Origin: Pseudovibrio exalbescens
Lineage (GTDB): Bacteria; Pseudomonadota; Alphaproteobacteria; Rhizobiales; Stappiaceae
Length of the DNA stretch: 64,000 nucleotides
Assembly (NCBI RefSeq): GCF_028737195.1
Contig: NZ_JAQZAJ010000003.1
Coordinates: forward strand, 592,591-656,590
Reading direction: 5' to 3'
Shown piece after piece: positions 55,560 to 63,908 of the stretch (its first letter is position 1; each line of letters starts with the position of its first letter). The position numbers and the translations under genes were made by a program. The notes beneath the pieces were generated by a model that was given only the letters and a program-made list of their open reading frames with translations, searched no databases and was not told where the DNA came from.

Positions 55560-57131
55560 ATGAATCGACGCGATTTTCTTTTGGGGAGCGCAGGTGTCGC
55601 TGCGCTGCTTACTGTCGGGGCCGGACCTATACACCCCAATACTGCATGGGCTGTTGAAGCAGAAGGGCTGGAATCAGTTTCCTTCAGCTTCGACTGGCTG
55701 ACTAAGAAGATGAAGGACAAGGCCGCAGGCAAAGGTGCTGCGGAAGATGCGCCAGCCATTCCAGAATGGTTGAGCCGGCTGAGTTATGACCAGCATCGGG
55801 CAATCCGCTTCAACCCGGAGAATGCTCTGTGGTCTGGCGCTGCGCATAACTATGAGCTTCAAGCCTTCCATCCGGGATGGCTTTTCAATGAACCGCTTCG
55901 CCTTTATGAGGCGGAGGGTGAAAAACTGACTGCGCTGACCTTTACCGAAGATGATTTCATCTATGGCGCAGGGGTTCCGGAGCATCCAAAGGAAGAGAGC
56001 AGGTTGCCGGGCATTGCCGGGTTTCGGCTGCACTATCCTTTGAACTCCAAGGAATACAAGGACGAGCTGGTCGCCTTTCTTGGGGCAAGTTACTTTCGTG
56101 CTCTGGGCAAGGGAAGCCGTTATGGCCTTTCTGCACGCGGTTTGGCAGTCAACACCGTCACGGGTGATGCGGAAGAGTTTCCGCGGTTTACTGCGTTCTA
56201 CGTTGCGCCGCCTGCGGTTGCTGGCGAGCCGCTTACCGTCTATGCGGAGATGGAAAGCGACAGCGTTTTTGGCGCCTATGAGTTCAAGATCGTGCCCGGC
56301 GATGCCACTTTGATGGATGTACGTGCGCGCTTGTTTGTGGTCAAGGACACCGAGCGTTTCGGCATTGCGCCGCTAACCAGCATGTACTTGTTTGGTGAGG
56401 GCGATTCTTTCGGCTTCGATGACTATCGTCCGGAAGTGCATGACAGCGATGGTCTGTTCATCCATGCAAGTCATGGCCAGGAAATCTGGCGTCCGCTTGC
56501 CAACCCCAAGCATATTCAGACCTCTTTTTTCTCCATGGAAACGCCAAAGGGTTTCGGCCTGATGCAGCGTGATCGCCGGTTCGAGAACTATCAGGATCTT
56601 GAGGCTCGCTATGAGCTGCGCCCAAGTGCTTATGTGGAGCCAACGGGTGATTGGGGACGGGGATCGGTTGTTCTGGTTGAGCTGCCGTCCGACAAGGAAA
56701 TCAACGATAACACGGTTGCTTTCTGGCAGCCGGAGGCGCCTGTGAAAGCGGGCGATGAACTGGAGCTGTCTTACAGGCTGCTCTGGGGAGACCTGCCGCA
56801 AAAAGCCGATGACATGGCACGCGTATATAGCTCCCGCATGGGACGTGCTGGCAATGCGGCGGCTGACGATGATCCGCTCATGCGGAAGTTTGTAGTTGAG
56901 TTTGAAGGAGTGGCGCTTGCCTCCGCTAAAGACATTGAGCCCGTGCTCGATGTTCATGGCGGCAAAGCCGAACTCATCCTTATCGAACCTGTCGCAGACA
57001 CTGGGCGTCTGCGCATTACAGCCGACATTCGTCGTCCGTCTACTGATGCTGTTACAGAGCTATCCTTGCATCTGGCATCTGAAGACAAGGTTCTTTCCGA
57101 AACCTATGCCTATCAATGGGGCCGTTCATGA
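55560..57131 (+). CDS. opgG: Periplasmic glucan biosynthesis protein OpgG/OpgD (MdoG family)
   Basis: A 523-residue periplasmic protein of the MdoG/OpgD family involved in osmoregulated periplasmic glucan synthesis. The N-terminus is a twin-arginine signal, MNRRDFLLGSAGVAALL, so export is by Tat; this is characteristic of E. coli OpgD, while E. coli OpgG uses Sec. The core includes FDWLTKKMKDKA, IRFNPENALW, FNEPLRLYEAEGEK, FPRFTAFYV and AYEFKIVPGDAT. Its stop overlaps the next small ORF by an ATGA, so translation is coupled. The ATG at 55560 was chosen; 58 more codons upstream are open but meaningless. Confidence 0.93.
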   Translation: MNRRDFLLGSAGVAALLTVGAGPIHPNTAWAVEAEGLESVSFSFDWLTKKMKDKAAGKGAAEDAPAIPEWLSRLSYDQHRAIRFNPENALWSGAAHNYELQAFHPGWLFNEPLRLYEAEGEKLTALTFTEDDFIYGAGVPEHPKEESRLPGIAGFRLHYPLNSKEYKDELVAFLGASYFRALGKGSRYGLSARGLAVNTVTGDAEEFPRFTAFYVAPPAVAGEPLTVYAEMESDSVFGAYEFKIVPGDATLMDVRARLFVVKDTERFGIAPLTSMYLFGEGDSFGFDDYRPEVHDSDGLFIHASHGQEIWRPLANPKHIQTSFFSMETPKGFGLMQRDRRFENYQDLEARYELRPSAYVEPTGDWGRGSVVLVELPSDKEINDNTVAFWQPEAPVKAGDELELSYRLLWGDLPQKADDMARVYSSRMGRAGNAAADDDPLMRKFVVEFEGVALASAKDIEPVLDVHGGKAELILIEPVADTGRLRITADIRRPSTDAVTELSLHLASEDKVLSETYAYQWGRS

Positions 57132-57322
57132 CCTCCCAACTTAGCTATCCGTCTGACATGAAATCTGTTGCTACTGAAACTGTCGCCCTGATGGGGCCAA
57201 TTGCGCCGTTGCCAATGCCTGTGCAAGATCTTTCTCCGCTGCGTCCTGCCGTTCTTGAGTGGTTCGCAAACACCTTGCGCATCGCGTTTCGGCTGAACCG
57301 ACAGAAGGATTCTTGCCTATGA
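57128..57322 (+). CDS. Small ORF coupled between opgG and opgH (possible detached OpgH N-terminus)
   Basis: A 64-residue frame, MTSQLSYPSDMKSVATETV..., whose ATG overlaps the opgG stop (ATGA at 57128-57131) and whose TGA overlaps the opgH ATG (ATGA at 57319-57322). Overlaps at both ends argue that it is translated. It contains the Pro-rich phrase PIAPLPMPVQDLSPLRP, reminiscent of the cytoplasmic N-terminus of alphaproteobacterial OpgH. The remainder (VLEWFANTLRIAFRLNRQKDS) is amphipathic. It may be a separate subunit of the glucosyltransferase, or a region split off by a frameshift. Confidence 0.55.
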   Translation: MTSQLSYPSDMKSVATETVALMGPIAPLPMPVQDLSPLRPAVLEWFANTLRIAFRLNRQKDSCL

Positions 57323-59049
57323 GCGGTTCTGAGCGGAACCGTCAAGCATTTCTGCCGCGCATGATTGTTGTACTGGGCGCTTTGGCTCTCGGAACAGCAG
57401 CGGCAGTGCTCTTTCATTCAAGTTTGGGTCCGCGCGCGATCTCCAATATCGACTGGAGCCGCGTGGTTCTTGTGTTCTTCAGTGTGTTCTGGCTCGGCTG
57501 GGGTGCAGTTACGGCATTGCTGGGTGTGTTCTGGCGCCAGCCACCAGACATTGGTGCGTCGCTGGACGGCATCCCCATGCCGACCTTCAAGACCGCAATC
57601 CTTGTTCCGATCTACAATGAGAATGCGCCTGAAGTCTTCAACCGCATTCGCATCATGCGTGATGATCTGATGGCGGCAGGGTGCCTGACCCAGTTCGATT
57701 TTCACGTCTTGTCGGACACACGCTGCGAAACGCTGGTTGCCGAAGAGCGTCAATGCCACATCAAGCTTGCGCAGGATCCGGGCATTCCGGTTTACTATCG
57801 CAACCGGGTGTCCAATGAAGGTCGGAAGGCTGGTAATATCAAGGAGTTCGTCACCCGGTGTGGCGGTGCCTATGAAACCATGCTTGTGCTTGATGCGGAC
57901 AGTCTGATGACGGCGCAATGCATGATGCGCATGGTGAAGGCCATGGCGCAGGAGAGGGACCTTGGCCTGCTCCAGACTGTGCCGATCGTGATTGGTGCCA
58001 GTTCCGTTTTCGCGCGAATCGTTGCTTTCGCCACAGGGCTTTATGGGCGCACCTTTGCTCGCGGCTTGACCGTGTTGCAGGGAACCTGTGGGCCGTTCTG
58101 GGGGCACAATGCGATCATCCGCACCCGTGCCTTCGCACAGTCCTGTGGCTTGCCCGTTCTGAAAGGTGAGGGGCCGCTGTCCGGTCATATCCTCTCCCAT
58201 GATACGGTGGAAGCTGCGCTGCTGGCCCGAAGAGGGTGGCAGGTGCGTTGCGACGCAGAGCTCGAAGGCTCCTATGAAGAAATGCCCGCCAACCTGCTCG
58301 GGTTTGCTGCGCGAGACCGGCGTTGGTGCCAGGGCAACTTGCAGCACGCCCGTCTTCTGTTTGCAAACGGGCTGACCTTGTGGAGCCGCGTGAACATCAC
58401 TCTTGGGATCACGGCTTATCTGGCGTCGGGCTTGTGGTGTCTGTTCCTTATCCTGAGCCTTGTCTCCTTGGGCACGACTTCGGTTTATGAACGTACATTG
58501 CGCCTCTATCTTTCCGTCAATGATCTGGATCTTTGGTTCTTGCTGGGCATGATTGTCGCCTTGCTGTTCCTGCCGAAAATTCTGATTGCTGTTGCCAATG
58601 TCTCCGGATACCGCCGGGGGGCCGTGTCAGGGCTTGCGGTCATGCTGGGGTACTTCTTCGAAGTGCTCGCGGCGATTGCGCTGGCGCCAATCCTGATGAT
58701 GTTCCAGTGCCGTGGCATCCTTGAGATCCTTATTGGCCGGGACAGTGGCTGGTCTACCGCGCACCGTGGGGAAGGCACCTTGACACTCTGGGAGAGTGTG
58801 CGGGCAACTTCATGGATGCCGGGGTTTGCACTGCTTGCGCTGGCATTTGGCTATTCCATTTCCATCGAGACGTTGTGCTGGTCCTTGCCAGTTGCGCTGC
58901 CGGTTCTTTTGGCTCCGCTGATTGTTTGGGTTACCTCCAAGCCAATCTCAACCCGCGGTGCCTCAATCCTTGGCCTTGTCTTGCACCCAAACCAGCGACT
59001 TGGGGACGAACTGCGCCAACTGGGTTTTCGAGATCATGCAATCTCTTAG
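57319..59049 (+). CDS. opgH: Glucans biosynthesis glucosyltransferase OpgH (MdoH)
   Basis: A 576-residue inner-membrane glycosyltransferase (GT2) that polymerises UDP-glucose into periplasmic glucan. Two N-terminal membrane helices (about 15-37 and 50-70) are followed by the cytoplasmic catalytic domain with ILVPIYNENA, LDADSLMT, and the RRWCQGNLQH segment of the Q/RxxRW type; several helices make the translocation part. It is shorter than E. coli OpgH because it lacks the long cytoplasmic N-terminus, part of which seems to be encoded by the small ORF before it. The ATG at 57319 overlaps that ORF; a GTG at 57259 in the same frame is an alternative. Confidence 0.92.
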   Translation: MSGSERNRQAFLPRMIVVLGALALGTAAAVLFHSSLGPRAISNIDWSRVVLVFFSVFWLGWGAVTALLGVFWRQPPDIGASLDGIPMPTFKTAILVPIYNENAPEVFNRIRIMRDDLMAAGCLTQFDFHVLSDTRCETLVAEERQCHIKLAQDPGIPVYYRNRVSNEGRKAGNIKEFVTRCGGAYETMLVLDADSLMTAQCMMRMVKAMAQERDLGLLQTVPIVIGASSVFARIVAFATGLYGRTFARGLTVLQGTCGPFWGHNAIIRTRAFAQSCGLPVLKGEGPLSGHILSHDTVEAALLARRGWQVRCDAELEGSYEEMPANLLGFAARDRRWCQGNLQHARLLFANGLTLWSRVNITLGITAYLASGLWCLFLILSLVSLGTTSVYERTLRLYLSVNDLDLWFLLGMIVALLFLPKILIAVANVSGYRRGAVSGLAVMLGYFFEVLAAIALAPILMMFQCRGILEILIGRDSGWSTAHRGEGTLTLWESVRATSWMPGFALLALAFGYSISIETLCWSLPVALPVLLAPLIVWVTSKPISTRGASILGLVLHPNQRLGDELRQLGFRDHAIS

Positions 59050-59074
59050 ATCTAGAGGATAGATAAATACCGAG

Positions 59075-59112
59075 AGCCCGCGTTTGATCAGATTGTCAAA
59101 CGCGGGCTTTTT
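59075..59112 (+). terminator. Strong terminator after opgH touching the next start codon
   Basis: A perfect 13-bp stem, AGCCCGCGTTTGA (59075-59087) with TCAAACGCGGGCT (59096-59108), around an 8-base loop, followed by five T residues. The ATG of the following glycosyltransferase is at 59114, one base after the T-run and C. Confidence 0.92.
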
Positions 59113-59113
59113 C

Positions 59114-60697
59114 ATGTCTCAACAGGTACAGGCAGGTCAGGAGCAATTGACCGGCTTTCATGGCGCGCTGCAGCGTCCTCAAGTCGTGATTGCCTTGATT
59201 ATCGGATATTGCGGGCTGAATCTCTTGTTTCGCGCCGCCGCGTCGCCCGTCATCGGCATCGATGACATGTTCGAGAACGTTTTGGTTCAGGAGCTGCATG
59301 CCGGGTACATGCTGCGGCAGCCGCCGCTGTATGAATGGCTTCTCTATCTCATCCAGCAGCTTGTCGGCCCGACGATCTGGAGTTTCCAGATCTTGAAGTA
59401 CGGTCTTGTCTGTCTCGCCGGCGTGTTCTTCTATGCTCTGGCACGCCGCGCGCTTCGCGATTCAGCACTGGCCGCCGTCTCCACGTTCTCTCTGGTTCTG
59501 TTTTACCAAGTTGGTTTCAACCTCCATGAGGGGGTGACGCACACGGCTGTTCTTATGGCAACGGTGTGCGCAACGTTCCTCTGCTTTATCCGGCTTGTAG
59601 AAGCGCCAGGTTTGTGGCGCGCCGCGCTTCTCGGTGTTGTCTTAGGGCTTGGCATGCTTTCCAAGCATTCATTCTGGTTGGTTCCCGTTGCGCTGGCATT
59701 TGCTGTTGTCTCACTGCGCCCATGGCGGGAGCGTTTGCCTTGGGACCTGCTGCCGCTTGCCATCCTGGTTGGTGCTGTTGTTTATGCGCCGTACTTGCTT
59801 TGGACGTTTGAAGCCAAGCAATCCCTTCTGTCCAATAGCCTCAACGTCATGGTCGTTGGCGAGCAGCAAAGCCATTTACTCCGTGCGGCTCAAGGAGTGG
59901 GAAGGCTGAGCGTCAGTCTTCTTGGCTTCTCGATGCCTTTTCTTGTGCTTTGGGCGCTGTTCTTTCTGACAGGCGGCCTGGCTACAAGAGAACGAGTGGA
60001 AGGCAACAGGAGCCTTTCTCCGCTCGCGCAGCTAATTGGCCGGTATATCTTTGTTGCCATAGTCATAACGGGTTTGGGTGTGCTGCTTTCGGGTGCCACC
60101 TACATCAAGGAGCGGCACATGCACCCGATCTTGCTGCTTCTGCCGATCTATGCGTTCGCATTGGTTGAGTTTCGAGGCTATTCGGAAAAGCGGCTGTGGT
60201 GGTTCATGGCTGTCATTGCCGCTGTCATCAGCCTTGTATTCCTTATCCGCCTTCCAGACTTCATTGCGCCTGATCGGACAATTTGCGGCTCCAAATGCCG
60301 CGTTGCAAAGCCTTATCCGGCGCTTGCGAAAAAGCTGCTGGAATGGGACCAATCGGTGGCTGAGGGTACTCTCATTGCCCTTGATTCATACCTTGGCGGC
60401 AACCTCAGAGCGGCCTTTCCCGAGGCGCGTCTTGTAATCCGCGAGTTCCGTCCGACAACGCCGGGCAGAGCCTCCTGTTTCGTTGTTTGGGAGCAGGGGG
60501 ATGGGCAGCAGCTGCGTTCCTTGGCGCAGGCTGCAAAAGACGAGCGGTTCACAGCCGCAATGGAACTAACAGCGCCTGAGGTCCTTAGCTCTGGATACTT
60601 CAAGGTGGCGTGGCCGCATTTGTGGTTGCCGACCGGCCACCGTGTTACAAACTGGGCCGCGTATCGTATCGAGCCCACAAATGCGTTGTGCCAATAG
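59114..60697 (+). CDS. GT39-type membrane glycosyltransferase (ArnT-like)
   Basis: A 527-residue polytopic membrane protein with about ten hydrophobic segments, resembling GT-C/ArnT-type transferases that use lipid-linked donors. The characteristic extracellular acidic motif is IDDMFENVLVQEL after the first helix, followed by RQPPLYEWLLYLIQ; a long soluble C-terminal part starts near residue 430. Substrate is unknown. The start is uncertain: the ATG at 59114 has no ribosome site, as it lies directly behind a terminator stem, while a TTG near 59148 has AGGAG close by. Its position after opgGH suggests a role in envelope glycan modification, but co-transcription is doubtful. Confidence 0.78.
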   Translation: MSQQVQAGQEQLTGFHGALQRPQVVIALIIGYCGLNLLFRAAASPVIGIDDMFENVLVQELHAGYMLRQPPLYEWLLYLIQQLVGPTIWSFQILKYGLVCLAGVFFYALARRALRDSALAAVSTFSLVLFYQVGFNLHEGVTHTAVLMATVCATFLCFIRLVEAPGLWRAALLGVVLGLGMLSKHSFWLVPVALAFAVVSLRPWRERLPWDLLPLAILVGAVVYAPYLLWTFEAKQSLLSNSLNVMVVGEQQSHLLRAAQGVGRLSVSLLGFSMPFLVLWALFFLTGGLATRERVEGNRSLSPLAQLIGRYIFVAIVITGLGVLLSGATYIKERHMHPILLLLPIYAFALVEFRGYSEKRLWWFMAVIAAVISLVFLIRLPDFIAPDRTICGSKCRVAKPYPALAKKLLEWDQSVAEGTLIALDSYLGGNLRAAFPEARLVIREFRPTTPGRASCFVVWEQGDGQQLRSLAQAAKDERFTAAMELTAPEVLSSGYFKVAWPHLWLPTGHRVTNWAAYRIEPTNALCQ

Positions 60698-60724
60698 CAC
60701 CCGCTCACTGTTCCGGAATAGCAT

Positions 60725-61189
60725 ATGTCAGGTCCTGCCTTCACCATCCGCGTCGCAACCGGAGATGATCTCCCGCAAATCGTTGCTCTCATGAACGCTG
60801 CAGCAGTGGGGGCGCGTGCATCCCTTGAGACGGACGACATGACCGTTTATGCGGCGGCTTTCAAAGAGATTGAAAAGGCGCCTGAGGCCGATATCTTTGT
60901 GGCGGTCGACAGTCAGGGTACAGTGCTTTCCACATACCAGCTTACCCTTGAAAAAGGGCTGGCCTTTCAGGGGCGGCCGCGTGCGACTGTGGAGAGCATG
61001 CACACACGGGCGGATCAGCGCGGCAAGGGGATTGGACGCGCGATGATTGCGCATGCAAAGCAAACCGCCGCAGAAAAGGGGTGCTGCATGGTACAGCTCA
61101 CCAGCAATGCGCAGAGGGTAGATGCTCATCGGTTTTACCTGCGGGAGGGGTTTGAGCAGAGCCATCTTGGCTTCAAGCTCATGCTCTGA
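60725..61189 (+). CDS. GNAT family N-acetyltransferase
   Basis: A 154-residue acetyltransferase. The acetyl-CoA loop is QRGKGIGRAMI, preceded by an ESMHTRADQRG strand, and the C-terminal QLTSNAQRVDAHRFYLREGFE matches motif B. Acceptor unknown. It begins 27 bases after the glycosyltransferase stop on the same strand and may share its transcript. Confidence 0.88.
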   Translation: MSGPAFTIRVATGDDLPQIVALMNAAAVGARASLETDDMTVYAAAFKEIEKAPEADIFVAVDSQGTVLSTYQLTLEKGLAFQGRPRATVESMHTRADQRGKGIGRAMIAHAKQTAAEKGCCMVQLTSNAQRVDAHRFYLREGFEQSHLGFKLML

Positions 61190-61239
61190 AAGAGCCGATG
61201 ACAAGCCTGCGACCGGGTTCTGCGCCCGGCCGCCTGCGC

Positions 61240-61680
61240 TCACTTGCTGGCCGATCTGATCCAGTCTTCCGATTTGCACACGTCCACGACAACCTTTTTG
61301 CATCCGGTCAGCTTGAGTTTGCCGTTCTCCAGAAGTTCCAGTGTCGCCTTGGCGGAAAGGCCGCGCTTGGGATCGTAGACCATGCCTGCCCATTTCGTTT
61401 CATTTACCGGCGACATGCCCCAGATCACGTTGATGCCAAGCACCTTTCGGTCCCGCTTGGATTTGTCTTCATTGTTCCGGTCGGTAATTTCTTCTTTCAC
61501 CTCACCGGGAGGTGGGGGGAAGTCAACCAGCTTGCCGCAAAGTCCATTGCTGCAAGGGCGGATTTGCACGATAGCGCCGTCCCCGGTCAACCATGGTCCT
61601 TGGATTTGAGAGGCGCTTGCCGTAGTGCCCATGCCGACAAGCAGAGCAAGGGCAGAATAAAGCGCATGTTTGATAAACAT
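61240..61680 (-). CDS. DUF2147 family exported protein
   Basis: A 146-residue protein with a signal peptide ending near ASAS and a small beta-rich DUF2147 domain: IQGPWLTGDGAIVQIRPC, GLCGKLVDF, WAGMVYDPKRG and LKLTGCKKVVVDVC. Four cysteines (RPCSNGLC and GCKK...VC) suggest two disulfides. Function is unknown; the fold is seen in periplasmic proteins of many Gram-negatives. An ATG at 61680 starts the signal peptide; residues upstream are spurious. It lies 109 bases after a second DUF2147 gene on the same strand. Confidence 0.85.
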   Translation of the reverse strand: MFIKHALYSALALLVGMGTTASASQIQGPWLTGDGAIVQIRPCSNGLCGKLVDFPPPPGEVKEEITDRNNEDKSKRDRKVLGINVIWGMSPVNETKWAGMVYDPKRGLSAKATLELLENGKLKLTGCKKVVVDVCKSEDWIRSASK

Positions 61681-61789
61681 AAGTACACCGTGATTTGTTC
61701 TTGTTATTTGGCTATCTCCCCCAAGGATATCGGGGGAGATACTCTTTATCACGGCGGTCTATTTAGAGCGTTTTAGTGTAAACGTAAAC

Positions 61790-62206
61790 TTACTTTATGC
61801 GTGACCACGTTTCACCTTTGCAGATAAGGCCGCCCAACACGCAGCCTTCAAGCTTGAGTTCATTCGCGGAAGTCAGCTTCATTTTGCCGGAATAGGTCCG
61901 GCCATCCTCTGCGTTGTAGACCTTGCCCTTCCAGGTATCATCGCCAGAAGGCTTCATGCCCAAAATGGTTTGAGACCCTACCAGGTTGCGTGTCCGCAGT
62001 GCCGGGTCTGGATTTTCGGTATCCTTGCGCGGTGTTTTCAGCCACACGAGATTTCCGCAGAGTGCGCTGCCACAATCAGCGATCTGAATACGGGCAGTTC
62101 CATTAGAGCGCTGCCAGGTGCCCTTTGCGTCCGCTGCGAAAGCTGATGGTGCTGAAAGGCTCAAGCCTGCAATAACGGCCAGCCCCAATGCCATGGATTT
62201 CATCAT
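61790..62206 (-). CDS. DUF2147 family exported protein (paralogue)
   Basis: A 138-residue exported protein with a signal peptide ending near AFAAD and the same DUF2147 layout: KGTWQRSNGTARIQIADC, ALCGNLVWLKTP, WKGKVYNAEDGRTYSG and LKLEGCVLGGLIC. The Cys pattern matches its neighbour, so the two are a tandem paralogous pair. GGGAGGG lies about eight bases upstream of the ATG pair. Confidence 0.87.
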   Translation of the reverse strand: MMKSMALGLAVIAGLSLSAPSAFAADAKGTWQRSNGTARIQIADCGSALCGNLVWLKTPRKDTENPDPALRTRNLVGSQTILGMKPSGDDTWKGKVYNAEDGRTYSGKMKLTSANELKLEGCVLGGLICKGETWSRIK

Positions 62207-62502
62207 GTCGTACCCTCCCAGATGTCTTGATGAAAGCTTGGATATACTGCGAGTTTAGGCGCGGAACCGGCGGCGCACTAGGGGAAATGCGTAAACTGCG
62301 TCTATGGTCTAGGGCCCAACCCCAGGTTCTCCAAGAGGGAGGGATCTCTAATTACTGATATGATATTTATTTCTATGAAGTATTTATTTGTTATTTGTGC
62401 CTATAATTATTGTAATTATGTAGTAACCAAGTCAATTATCAATGAATTTAGGATTATATTTTACTTAGTTTGGTGTGTTTACTTGTTTTGTAAGGAGGGG
62501 GT
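62207..62502. other. AT-rich intergenic region between DUF2147 and Sel1-like genes
   Basis: About 300 bases, extremely AT-rich from 62350 to 62480, containing divergent promoters of the flanking genes. I see no gene. Confidence 0.4.
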
Positions 62503-62769
62503 ATGGCCTTTCGAGTAGAGCGCACTTTACAATTGGTTTGTTCTGAGGGGCAGGACGTTCCAGAAGGTTATTTGCATCGTGGGTTGCGGGCCGCATCCGG
62601 TTCTGGTGGTGCCATGGATCTGGTTGCCGCTCACAAGTGGTTCAATATCGCCGCTCTCAAGGGGTGCCGGGAAGCAACGCATCACCGCCGTGAAATCTCT
62701 GATTTAATGAGCGCTGCCGAAATTTCAGAGGCACAGCGCCAGGCTCGTCAGTGGCTGGCAACACAATAG
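62503..62769 (+). CDS. Small Sel1-like repeat protein
   Basis: An 88-residue protein with a Sel1/TPR-like helical hairpin: VAAHKWFNIAALKGCREATHHR followed by ISDLMSAAEISEAQRQARQWL (seen in parts). The pattern AHKWFNIAALKG and AQRxARxWL is typical of small alphaproteobacterial Sel1-type proteins, with one repeat only. No signal peptide. AAGGAGGGGG gives a very strong ribosome site. It precedes the repeat-rich end of the window. Confidence 0.8.
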   Translation: MAFRVERTLQLVCSEGQDVPEGYLHRGLRAASGSGGAMDLVAAHKWFNIAALKGCREATHHRREISDLMSAAEISEAQRQARQWLATQ

Positions 62770-63017
62770 GCGGCGTCAGGTCTGGAAGACTGTTCCTGTT
62801 TGACCCCGTGGCTATTTGTTCCTGTTGTCTTTTGGGTCCGGCGGCCTTTTTGCCCCTGTTGCCTTGGGCCGAAGCCAATGCCGATCGAAACCCGGTGGCT
62901 TTGGATCGCGTTCTGGCCCTCCGCTTGCCAGCTACTTTTTGGGCAGTCATGCCGTTTGTACCTCGTCGCGGGCGCCAACGGCCTCGCTTTCCCCATGCTT
63001 CGGTTGCTTTTTTTGCG

Positions 63018-63065
63018 CTGGATACCGGATCAGCGTCTCGCTTTGCTCACCTTGTCCGGCATGAC
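63018..63065. repeat. REP-like half element
   Basis: It reads from CTGGATACCGGATCAGCG to TCCGGCATGAC, matching the right half of the elements near 49 kb with ATACC in place of ATCCC. Confidence 0.7.
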
Positions 63066-63197
63066 GGTTGTGAGGTGATCGGATACCTGTTTGTCATGGC
63101 CTTCGCCTACTCGCCACCCTTGAGCGGACCTCCCCACGACTTCACATCGTCTCTAACGTAGGTCATCGCGGTCACCCCACTTCCGTCTTTCTCTGCT

Positions 63198-63225
63198 GTC
63201 ATCCCGGGCTTGACCCGGGATCCAG
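63198..63225. repeat. REP-like hairpin half element
   Basis: GTCATCCCGGGCTTGACCCGGGATCCAG (positions 63198-63225) forms a stem of CCCGGG arms and matches the left half of the elements near 49 kb. Confidence 0.75.
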
Positions 63226-63374
63226 TTGTGTGTGGTTCGGCAGGTGAGGGCGGCGGTTGGATGGGGCAGAGCTTTTGCTGGCTGAGCGTTTGCTGACTTT
63301 ACTCTTGTCCGGGCCTGCGCCGACGGGGGCGTGCTTTCCTTCTGCTTGCCCGTCGTCCCTGATCGCGCGACGGC

Positions 63375-63401
63375 TGTCATGTGCAGTTGTTTTAAATGAC
63401 G
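63375..63401. repeat. 27-bp direct repeat, copy 1
   Basis: It begins TGTCATGTGCAG and ends TTTTAAATGACG; the GTCAT and ATGAC ends are inverted. It differs from copy 2 (63749) at one base. Confidence 0.7.
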
Positions 63402-63485
63402 CTCTGTTCAGATCTTGGAAGCCACTCCCCTTGGTCGGCGTGGCTTCCTCCTATTTTGCCTCCGCTTCCGCCCCGTCTCTCGTCG

Positions 63486-63569
63486 GTCATCCCGGCACCG
63501 CAGGTGCTTGTTGGTTTTGCGCTGGATACCGGATCTGCGTCTCGCTGCGCTCGCCTTGTCCGGCATGAC
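63486..63569. repeat. REP-like full element
   Basis: It runs from GTCATCCCGG to CCGGCATGAC, with a left hairpin around ACCGCAGGTG and a right half starting CTGGATACC. This is a shorter version of the 142-bp elements. Confidence 0.65.
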
Positions 63570-63748
63570 GGTGGTGGTTTGGCCGAGCGGTTCGGCTTTC
63601 TACACGGCTGCGTTGCTGTCCTCTGCCCCACTTTGCTCTCGCTTGCGGCCCGCCTTGTTACATCGGCCGCCGACTGTTTGAACGCGGGTCCGCTGCCGGG
63701 CTGACCGCAGGCTTAGTGCCCGCACACCCCACGGATTGGCACGTCGGA

Positions 63749-63775
63749 TGTCATGTGCAGCTGTTTTAAATGACG
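63749..63775. repeat. 27-bp direct repeat, copy 2
   Basis: Identical to copy 1 (63375) at 26 of 27 positions; 374 bases downstream of it. Confidence 0.7.
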
Positions 63776-63880
63776 GTTGTTCAAGTGCTGGGGCATTATT
63801 CGTTAGCACATTGGGCCTTACTCTGCTCCTTCCGCGCAGCCCTCCCGTTGGCCCACCCGCCTCCGCTGTCTTTTTCGGCT

Positions 63881-63908
63881 GTCATCCCGGGCTTGACCCG
63901 GGATCCAG
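63881..63908. repeat. REP-like hairpin half element
   Basis: Same 28-base word as at 63198, with CCCGGG arms and the terminal GGATCCAG. Confidence 0.75.

Noticed and set aside
62751..63161. An open frame of 136 codons after the Sel1-like gene
   Set aside because: It overlaps the end of the Sel1-like gene, translates a REP-like repeat (FALDTGSASRFAHLVRHDG), has no ribosome site and matches no family.
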